A DNA stretch of 64,000 nucleotides, taken from positions 1 through 64,000 of the forward strand of contig JAEYXS010000076.1 of NCBI GenBank assembly GCA_023431185.1. Direction: 5' to 3'. Positions 62,901 to 64,000 of this stretch are shown one piece after another. The notes below the pieces were generated by a model. That model was not told the DNA's origin. It searched no databases and saw only the letters and a list, made by a program, of their open reading frames with translations. Source of the stretch: Verrucomicrobiota bacterium (GTDB lineage Bacteria > Verrucomicrobiota > Verrucomicrobiia > Limisphaerales > JAEYXS01). Each line of letters begins with the position of its first letter. Within the stretch, counting starts at the first letter, position 1. A program made the position numbers and the translations under genes.

Positions 62901-64000
62901 GAGGCCGTTGCCACCGTAGAGCAGATCGTTGTTCGTGCCACCCAACATGCGGTTCAGGCCCGTATCGATGAGGTTGTAGCGGCCATTGCCGTCATGGTTG
63001 TGGTATTGGCCCGTGTTTGGATCCACAAACACACCGAACTGCGAAATGAACTTGATGCTGGTGGTCAGCGAGCGGAACACCAGCTTGCCCGTAGTCTGCT
63101 CGGCCACCACCTGGCCAGCCAGTGCGGTCGCTGCGATCTTCGTATTGATGAGCGTCACCAACTGCGCCAGAGAGGTGAACGTCGCCGTCTCAGTGTCATC
63201 GATCAGGATGGTGCCGCTGATATTGTTGTTCCGCAGCGTGATGGAACCGCCCGTAGCCGTGGTGATGCGGCCGTTCGCCGGAGCTGCCGCCGTGCCCGTC
63301 AGCACACCGTTCGTGGAGACCGTGCCCGCCGTGAACTTCCAGGAATCGGTCGCTGCACCCGTCAGGTTCGCCGAGATGGCCGTGATGCTCAAGGTCGTGC
63401 CCAACGTAGAGAAGGCGATGCGGTTGAGCTTGATGCCATTGCTGTCCGTCACACGCGAGGCGATCACGATGCCGGTCAGACCGGCGTCATCCAACGCCTC
63501 GTTGATGTCGGCCACCAGGTCGTCCACGTTCAGGTTCGGGTTGGCCGCCACATTTGCCGTACCATCCGTGGCGCTGGCGCGGACGATGACATTCACCGGC
63601 AGACCGTTGCCGATCACCAAGGCGAAGTGTGCATCGCTGGTCAGGATGCCGGTCGTCGGCACATCTGCCGTGGAGATGATCTGCGCGATGCGGTTGCCTG
63701 TTGTCACTGCCGCCATCAACTGATCGGTGAACTTCAGTTCCGCGATCGCTGCATCATTGATGCCACCGATGTTCGGGTCAATCGGCCAGGCATACAGGCG
63801 GTTGATGCCCTGACCACCGATCAAGTCGTCGTTGCCTTCGCCACCGAACAACCAGTCATCATCCGAGATCAGGCCCTGACCCGGACCACCATCACCGAAG
63901 AGACGGTCATCACCGGCGAAGCCGTAGATCGTGTCACTGCCGAAACCACCGTCCATACGATCGCGGCCCGCAGAACCCAGCAGCGTGTCATTGCCCGGAC
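41955..64000 (-). CDS. Giant multi-domain RTX/FG-GAP/P-domain surface protein, N-terminus beyond window
   Basis: At least 7,347 residues; the frame is open through the right edge (it reads PGNDTLLGSAGRDRMDGG there), so the start lies outside. Domain order from the visible N-terminus: RTX calcium-binding repeats (~63,990-63,780 and four later clusters); flagellin-IN-like segments (VDDLVADINEALDDAGL); FG-GAP/VCBS repeats (GDINGDGFADF, GDYNGDGIDDI and others); an array of four P-domains; more FG-GAP; a long beta-propeller-like region with ELWxxDGT motifs; ten or more copies of a small repeat with a GVTTA core; leucine-rich repeats; a last RTX cluster; and a C-terminal ~500 residues paralogous to the start of the downstream giant. 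I noticed no cysteine. RTX repeats suggest calcium-dependent folding after export, possibly by type I secretion, though no transporter genes are in the window. Likely a giant adhesin or matrix protein. The chain stops abruptly inside its last domain. Confidence 0.85.
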   Translation of the reverse strand, partial: PGNDTLLGSAGRDRMDGGFGSDTIYGFAGDDRLFGDGGPGQGLISDDDWLFGGEGNDDLIGGQGINRLYAWPIDPNIGGINDAAIAELKFTDQLMAAVTTGNRIAQIISTADVPTTGILTSDAHFALVIGNGLPVNVIVRASATDGTANVAANPNLNVDDLVADINEALDDAGLTGIVIASRVTDSNGIKLNRIAFSTLGTTLSITAISANLTGAATDSWKFTAGTVSTNGVLTGTAAAPANGRITTATGGSITLRNNNISGTILIDDTETATFTSLAQLVTLINTKIAATALAGQVVAEQTTGKLVFRSLTTSIKFISQFGVFVDPNTGQYHNHDGNGRYNLIDTGLNRMLGGTNNDLLYGGNGLDFMYGNGGEDTLFRADGTTFESLDGGLSGDDWKNYARETDKVWYYRGTNADDVINVDFVTEPGIFQDLHLITRLTNNNGNFTFAAQVKLNFNATDSNGNPIWNPVDSYMDFTALREQAKTGTPAGDQQSAARLQYSQQQMEANLLPPEGDFIAIIVDSLGGNDKITVGPTVQKTVWVDAGPGDDIVEFLSGNAILTDQTERPHRNDITDFAYQFGTAALISGAAISDFVLGLTSGQVARFNLSVNGSADAFALSLAYDGTNGVGNNTTLAHLVDDVNASLATAGLNTQIKAVAMGTKLAFIPALGGNVVSIQILASMSDTVGTLAKLQFKNGDISGQAVAVGSADAPVNGRLTSDLEFTVSINNGVGVKVTLLASATNGVDGTANQSLDDLVADLNEAITRAGIQDSLRAGRLDNRIRFFTVTQTANTTLKFTMPSGNAMIDQLHFANNQTAQATYFISRNSTFNGLTIDNADDVDYYVFQLGYIPSGNPSIQLTSASQLDGLGLAIYDLADLALTGTLTPVAINPDGPDLTVTGNNTTGTAYIFSNIVDLNRVTNLTIHGATDVDFYRFTLDENATAADKFSLLQTNADEWLEFAIVNEAGVVQKNSDNNNLIITTEETGAVTLLLKGLAKGNYYVRVKSGANTGSGVITLADLPASILTGGGAADAGSRAIVNPAGANNGILITAQTFGTGFDNVQIVFVDGGAAPVTAVYTSGTKILTISINDGVTTADEIITAINNANTANSVTMPFRAARYETNRTAGYELYPNIGEPGYTILNLSGKSSGFISLSGLTAGKQYLLKITSPNLVPTIYSLNFVLENGGETTTLNLATTNNTVRKDVILGGTGNDSLKGGMGEDWIFGGPGNDVLSGGLDRQASDLLFGGPGDDAFQLIPDYLPTLNNNPDQTYIPTTVDQFFGGDGDDYVLFQGGDLDNLSRPIPDYAALRYNRILHRYEFTSLIWDTANQSYVTENLPGYSLVATNSPPVDGRLDADVLFALVLGGVKYQVTVPAALGDGLLAASTNINLATGGTRSLRLTLGTNASITITLTGTYASNAAFINAINQQISTSALGGSVVAKEVSGKLVFAVTEIVDGNTLSVGLAANGQTADLTYFGFPTAGQTVDINNSVADLAKDILVAFRTALNTVTGQVEDISDRVAVGSEAGRLVFLTTELSKTLTLNAYSDNASTDDALETGGKVLGLAPGQQGISKSAYSQLYIYYQTNGVERTVIRLRSGNDVFHGDPEFTFPNRMEEWGIKPGDLQQGASIAKLEIYGGAGNDRLFGGAFDDKIYGEEGADFLAGGAGDDVLDGGAGADLLAGNTAASPDDYEYVQRNGVDGINNDVNFAAFLPEITAGLELSGLSLHEGDLGDYYIIRAPKPVNEYAGTTSSWLSREMISVVFDDPAMQAIFNHQKLANSNYFLFAAEDTDPGDALTIVPVERFTGVPKYYILFVANVRNQQITAQNAAPSTGVINMTGVAGVTNPFQAIFDLTVNNVIYRVTVSDVGTPNASIADLVSDINAALATAVKVSDSSVVNLTGLAFAYVNENSRLVLSLTRAGDITIKLNLTSAARILGFTDGQSSIGQAPAMGGYKLVFSNAVGTANDVGSGDADGQVINNGVGYQPAVYPLGDINGDGFADFIAAVADDLTGAGSSFARIFFGGISSEDLNSNGLLDLGEDFNGNGLLDTPALTNLGTGTITLKLPAPLSAPTNTTDAKQAILAAPGDYNGDGIDDIAMVVNQNGGGDQMLYVLFGHRGMKITGVAVPDLTAWTTGTTRTFDIQFGSEAEITVTVNKPGTLTVAALAAEINTAFATAGINTRVKAYANTLTNRLELVKLDNSVTSMNVEFSATATAAIFGLYPTQSTLAPIEAFGAQIDIVQSAQLVYRQAGPGRLQIVNLGNVDADAGNTDDLAIIQGTQVYMINGSLTLREQGTYLNEAFTTGVFGSFTSAAGAGTNLWRVTDSNSNGFFAHFGTEAGGVFTFNTGTRVAGTITSGVMDILDAGIVSVQLSFNSRLATERFTGYDRALVEVFNGTSWVVVASNQGSGLVALTDGASGYETVNIEISAQAANDSRVRFNFDSIDTISNNFAGWLVDDVSVRAVRNLSLAANATIAAGGTVTSVAGGNFHSNTGNELAVLVAGGSGVGGSISIRNGATPATVLNTLTYTETITSARLLSPGDLDGAGLADLMVAGSANTLFIRSENTATRLLVSGQNFFFTVGDFNGDSYADFGAVSVEVTQRLTMTGELLGHPVGRIYFGKDGFFGQTTLTPAIVLELAQPSYADPSATVVPGALVRAVGDVNGDGLVDVGMSELLRSEVHIYHGVETDAYVDDSDTGTTVDPILYRGELASPVLSSPSSGSHGGVDISGPGSGSSSNGSVTVEGDGESQQITEVIPVGDFNGDGKADFLLVGTTLAYLFFGPVELEGLSEVTPQADHVFSLAQLGRPSHTAGDINADGIADLAFLKVDGTSLVLTLIIGGPAHVLPRNINLTSLNPDYAKQVEFSGAYQLQNPSSASLLMLKFNDFINAANNRPYSDLVISVDTATATGVFGYLIDKNDFGTFGASGTGGLKRDVVSASVTPLTLFSAVASQVSLALRAGGINLTDSSSWTFGVPNSTSGGSFGYPSAGNSVWNDSIVSPIFFGNSPITINDYITVSGLSGELADLNILLDISHVWDADVRATLYAPNGVSVRLLDFIGYYFDNFTNTVLDDQAASSIYEGGAPYTGSYRPVQALAAFNGLSGTNLNGVWRLEITDVYPSVDHGYLNNWQLQLVTRQSTTATQTPLNGTVTDVDVEIVFNDTTWNSSELGNLEATLVAPDGTRVLLAANNSFDSLLYSGSQTFSINDEGTNSGLSWKPLQSLAIFDGRSGASMAGAWKLEIANKSNSAATVAITGWNLKIKTDAPAQRTQTVAAGPVGEVVSGVYVTATITHPSVNQLQLSLIAPDGNMVPLVYAGGNQWNVSDNRLNGQSPTGNWTLQVVDPLGQSSGTVTSWTLDIRTSVEISINFGSTPGYITGGQLVLDFTGISSLTGITVNLTHVDTGTSVDLTGTLSGSQATYSIAPFLNEQPGGLWRLKISGDTSSGSSGTMTGYRFELRTTPTGLKMTSAGDVDGDGREDLLFANTGFRNTSGTVPAAETNNGYAWLLTGGSGGSAPSLLNHATGAWTGTYLAAAYAVGDLNADGYDDIALGRSREDANAVGGLLVIYGGSGFRASTSTSTTFPTLIDVEQAADITITRRSSGGLTGYVFEGFLQITGGDFNRDGKWDLAVTEPSFVQKTTLFGGGEIIIDSNERGAMYLFFSVTADKGDTLVLSAADLTVTGAGQYDQFGYLPMTPGMDLNGDLIHDLAVTAPYADALLGAVEVDAGTLHLFYGNYVKASLPSLYDILTNRSVTGSGSFLVNLGTGRPFVFIDPDYDFDGVPDEDNYMINIGDNERWYRLTLLGDGQSGEYIRLEPAAQPAQSRRLTGVSGTVGGTVVVGDDVLVIGGTSGNTGVMEFDLSNYINYVDNPEAIEQVLLHLRSATLVSKDIPGVVTSVGSDETHVYFTAVNPTGGWDLWVSDGTVGGSKSLGNFATQPVDFFAVDGGGLIFQVGTDVWTTNGTSITLAGTSTNYTKAVKIGVKTFVTRASDGQLGVLVEQRFESVLTASGQTINGVTTLIEADDMAYAVGKIGSDTTLVLLRINGITAERVNRPSDFTGNVTDMTLFTVDGDSYLYYAGQLDGRKVLMRTNLAENDFEVVADWDNVHGITVSGSTLYFVGNIGGQTNVLGYTDGTRTDVVTLGGSRIANTTVLANFTGRLMVKTGATSQLLSVNGTTAQAITSNGNNLISVGAFAEFNRHFLIAADESGGTVDIELYVINQSGQVVSVSSLNASGSSSPSDFALMGDKMYFVAHNGTSRVIHEVPTSGVNLGTITVTNTQVTLSNIANLRVAGTMLYFTADASSGGGTELYRFAPNATLPSVVTDGTAVAGTAAVLTITLQEALVFTLTTDALTSTYNSLTVKVVDTGTYTVGDRVSLSGTTLTINVQSGVTTVADVVGWINTETDVKDIFTAATVTGGTIFTPVAQFSGGQRTILTANFSSSKSINFFAAADGTALDPARIAIIDSSTLTGDTASAVYDSTYKILLIYINDGVTTAATVVTAVEGLSEIGDSMSVYAPGTTDSTVLSIAATNSVVTAGGATPAPSVATVTSLLLTKQQDLVFQTDINTDDYNNAVISILSGDTATSTTITVVFNVTTRELTITLPNDGATTLQTLITAINNEATNPYNVDATGISAESLAMVVSLLPGAVLVSGITSNTGVDDPSGAKATATLNIRLDKTVTLTFTAETNTSTLNSTVISIKEGASASIAYTSPNLDITIANSGTTTLSSLLTTINGSATSPFSVGTSFTAETLGLRVAVTGGTTTRATGTSNTAGTDGLARATVSIGAGTFNFVATASGTSWNSVRIKVVDSEAITDSSAAAVYNSTQKVLVIFVNSGVTHANAIEDAIDGTSSLITQFDVSGTTGTTALTLAADATTSNSTNAVEATATVDLKGNAADIVVRASTAGTAANSYRIIFRDDGNATESATWSGNDLIVKLDNGVSDRADVITLIDGATDVYITGYTGSTNVLHDVARVTTTAGVDPVMEQVLVTADGQDNDILWVARRGTITNWTITYVRGTTFGVAYTDGSPTADSGGTVTVTITDTTTAANIIAAVNGGTRFTASASDRDSSTVTPTGSGRFPLKVQEFAINTASVHYNPQQMTVVGTTLFFVGNTSDAKLYRFGASDSAPVAITGIEDSFGQLTVVGSTLYLVGVDTNSGTDTKLFKVGTSATSVTLVRNLDISLADLSKAVLTNVNSKLYFVDGAADASRRVYEYDGTTVSVVSRVKSFVVVSNPTGLIEFNDTLVFLQSGTQVWQTLADKGNQAVQVDPAEILTSLGNFRVAGSNLFFTGGSGGRVLYKMDTAGNITDISGTTVHAAAVADGVAALGVGVGANFYYTVQTASQMSLWVYNGTTVAEVAATIHAGETIKELAAAGATNVYYTSGDNRGGVNRLYLYNGTSRTEIRRTDSTELANPTGLKTTGNFVTFTMPDKELWRVSGTTAVQLDTLSEGSLPSFKWELLGVEGDGNVTAGDGTQLQVIFSGISQAGASAVDLTDAVRLALQRGFTRITVRLSGLAEEFSILSLRDNPSEGSWLEVRTAEQLGVLADLYTEDGRRVAEGLSLIDLRNVRAGTYFLRIYSPFGETTPGVITTPDGRTLPTATEIVDVNGIMYLTDSNKLWRAVGNNAVEVLDAAGASIAGATKLTNVGGKLMFVKSVSGGTEIWHISNGVAASVTGDIFTSTVSNLTVVGNRLFFMVGTTTLMVSDNGAGLITTPVTGVNTAGGDLVNVAYAVLAPAGDNNDILIESKTAGAGWNGKNITIVDDASITDESATASYDGTTLTIRVNSGVTTAEQVVAAVNLLSDWRAVMTVKVVTNTLTSAANFTAAVGRLYFSDAGSLRYSEGMTVNAPSIADIFSGGQQAGTVASLNGYLYYAVHNTTSNRVELWKSNWAAANSGSGEAGVLITSLPVGTSAPDLLGAANGVLYLTVRNAGAYELWRTDGTVTGTIFSATLTGEADLLTVGAQFQVRLVNDSTISSNIATASFTENVLTVRISMEHTTANTIKTAIETLYGFSVLINGSGTALFTQVEATVTGGVNGATARFTLQPAGGDNDIIIEAEVDGASWNGKTLQFLVAPVGMGLADGEVIADYNGAGITVWIGNTAGPITATAATIVAAIDALNDWSARLDTAEAGGNTGAGDIEAGQTTTASSGGILGVSAKVALRLPGTNNDLIVSSDRLTGANYNGAVIRLVDTGTIKNGTATASYNSTSKVLTIDIQGGVTTASEVMLALSATGQFSGAIDQSIEILNNGTGVVYTVTQTADISQRTLISSVVNSLTITRNTIYFVVKNSSTGVNELWRAAGTGAIAVQNELPGTVSHLTAVGDALYFVANNDTTPSLWKSVKQTDGSVAYHQLSTLAGKVRSTQEAGGRLYLILDHTPGTTSDGNELWVSYVQADGSQVTAYLRNFSGPVTVMKDVEATSYITLGSRTTERSVKIEGVLFLVVDSPGAGEQLWRILDDTEGYQAKLIYTSGGVIDSLTVVQNTLYFRDNASSVRRVGATAAESELYFLGSGPVTNLTGSGRSVYFNNAGSARAASGLNGNLFYQVVTWVPFAGATQPQSDRDTINGGEGEDILIGNGDTDSLFGGSGTDYFIGEAFEIRDIASNESSSNPNQSEFAVIQPRPVDVEVFIFDPGLRAAIARALGMPITQKYDGSLLSHGTLFASDLFRLTTLDASNLGISDLRGLRYLSNLQFLNLNGNSITSLTELVPGTDAVTGASVGMRNLRYFVMDGNSGTSNIAALADQLIADSLLAISLDNNTFADTTYFDVIGTMSNLHFLSVNGSTPVITGTRLGQQITAPRTVVSSEGLEDVLAANTLILSAGGFAANRLDTTGAADVGEHYQVKKVGTNYVVTFLRNGVVVSTENYTGIAAIYFDGGAGDDVLEIDASVDVKVIAYGGAGNDRLQGGSATAGNILYGGAGNDVLISSTAPDTMVGGMGNDRYVLVENWGLDSIVELADQGDDTLDLTGVTIPDVTVKMAVSTTAGANEVLHAGNLIENFVANASATGDRKLLVEQANTQFVIGNGTVQRGSETPVNFSGFNKLEVLAEGGTVRVTAPVVVDGLLHIKTSTLDLEAGLKADTIVLDVENTLMVEQPASVADGLGQMVLLEAASLRVLHNGGVGTEAFPVYVNVDTLEIITDGTDSNTSGVYIVELDGLTIGDVVTAGETTSGIKTLGGNVNILNLTGELIVAGNGIEAGGGSITLTTDLITIQAQIRSWYNSVTGGSDEQRGLLILQPLNAFQTVGLGLGATGVFNLNNTELDFIINGFGDTTEGSYDGITIGRMDGRHIVQVGTYAFRDSVTIRSPKTPGAMYVVGIMSTIGDARIRFIGSASTGAP
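43075..43290 (-). other. RTX calcium-binding cluster near the C-terminus of the upstream giant
   Basis: Repeats GGAGNDRLQGG, GGAGNDVLI and GGMGNDRYVL followed by ADQGDDTLDL. Nonapeptides of the GGxGxDxL type bind calcium in a parallel beta-roll. Confidence 0.8.
43620..44090 (-). other. Leucine-rich repeat segment of the upstream giant
   Basis: About 150 residues starting FDPGLRAAIARALGMP, with LTTLDASNLGISDLRGLRYL, NLQFLNLNGNSITSL and LLAISLDNNTF. It resembles the internalin-like LRR cap and repeats found in large verrucomicrobial and planctomycete surface proteins. Confidence 0.75.
48800..51000 (-). repeat. Main array of the GVTTA-type repeat domain
   Basis: Seven consecutive diverged copies, each ~90-110 residues apart, with starts near 50970, 50670, 50320, 49950, 49620, 49290 and 49000. 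Shared features: an opening strand (L.F.A...G...N), a strand I.IVD, then A.Y....K.LTI, then INxGVTTAxxVVxAI. More copies lie near 60850, 46740, 46100, 45820 and 45470. Confidence 0.75.
53610..54980 (-). other. Array of four P-domain (proprotein convertase) modules
   Basis: Starts near 54970 (ITVSGLSGELADLNILLDISH), 54560 (VTDVDVEIVFNDTTW), 54190 (VSGVYVTATITHPSV) and 53910 (more diverged). Landmarks are DVRATLYAPNG or EATLVAPDG and the closing GVWRLEITD, GAWKLEIAN, GNWTLQVVD and GLWRLKISG. P-domains usually accompany secreted proteases or adhesins; no protease catalytic domain is visible here. Confidence 0.82.
58935..59215 (-). other. RTX calcium-binding cluster with six repeats
   Basis: Consecutive nonapeptides GGAGNDRLFGG, GAFDDKIYG, EEGADFLAGG, GAGDDVLDGG and GAGADLLAGN, the longest uninterrupted RTX run visible in this protein. 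Confidence 0.85.
60100..60395 (-). other. RTX calcium-binding cluster
   Basis: Repeats GGTGNDSLKGG, GMGEDWIFGG, GPGNDVLSGG, GGPGDDAFQL and GGDGDDYVLF, interrupted by a spacer of about 25 residues. Confidence 0.82.

Noticed and set aside
42172..63723. Plus-strand frames opposite the upstream giant, including 510 codons at 45759-47291
   Set aside because: Same antisense artefact; composition mirrors the repeats on the other strand.

Overview
The window looks like a chromosomal segment of a Verrucomicrobiota bacterium, probably of the Pedosphaera/Limisphaerales type. This is inferred from gene content: DUF1501 and DUF3500 proteins with twin-arginine leaders, a DUF1080 protein, a planctomycete-type cytochrome c fused to leucine-rich repeats, a LEPR-XLL giant surface protein, weak Shine-Dalgarno signals, and short GC-rich palindromic repeats between genes. 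No rRNA, tRNA, CRISPR array or transposase gene was seen.

Layout. Positions 1-2911 carry minus-strand housekeeping genes: a partial D-lactate dehydrogenase (ldhA), then DUF4197, LOG-family and YdjM-type genes reading leftwards. Positions 3079-8858 hold a hybrid sensor histidine kinase and glnE on the plus strand. A DUF1501 gene (8924-10378, minus) follows. A 1.57-kb non-coding stretch (10379-11949) comes next, full of palindromic repeats and containing a 182-bp MITE-like inverted-repeat element.

Positions 11950-17128 hold an AT-rich, tightly overlapping three-gene operon. I recognise it as a Detocs anti-phage system: DtcA (TPR-like sensor plus divergent histidine kinase), DtcB (lone receiver) and DtcC (receiver fused to a nucleoside-phosphorylase ATP-cleaving effector). 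It ends 14 bp before a GC-rich DUF1080 gene, so it looks like a defence cassette inserted into the host backbone.

Positions 17143-25120 return to ordinary backbone: a DUF1080 lipoprotein-like or secreted protein with a strong terminator; aspS followed by an overlapping toxin-antitoxin pair; a secretin-N-like protein; the cytochrome/LRR protein; a DUF3500 protein; and a PHP-family histidinol phosphatase.

Positions 25246-64000 are almost entirely two giant minus-strand genes, of 5,519 codons and at least 7,347 codons; the second runs off the right edge. Both are low-complexity, repeat-built, presumably exported surface proteins. The downstream one starts with a LEPR-XLL motif and consists mainly of about 18 degenerate units of roughly 230 residues. 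The upstream one mixes RTX calcium-binding repeats, FG-GAP/VCBS repeats, P-domains, a beta-propeller-like ELW region, leucine-rich repeats and an apparently undescribed repeat of about 65-90 residues. The last ~500 residues of the upstream giant are paralogous to the first ~490 of the downstream one, so the locus probably grew by duplication. The many long open frames on the plus strand opposite these two genes are antisense shadows.
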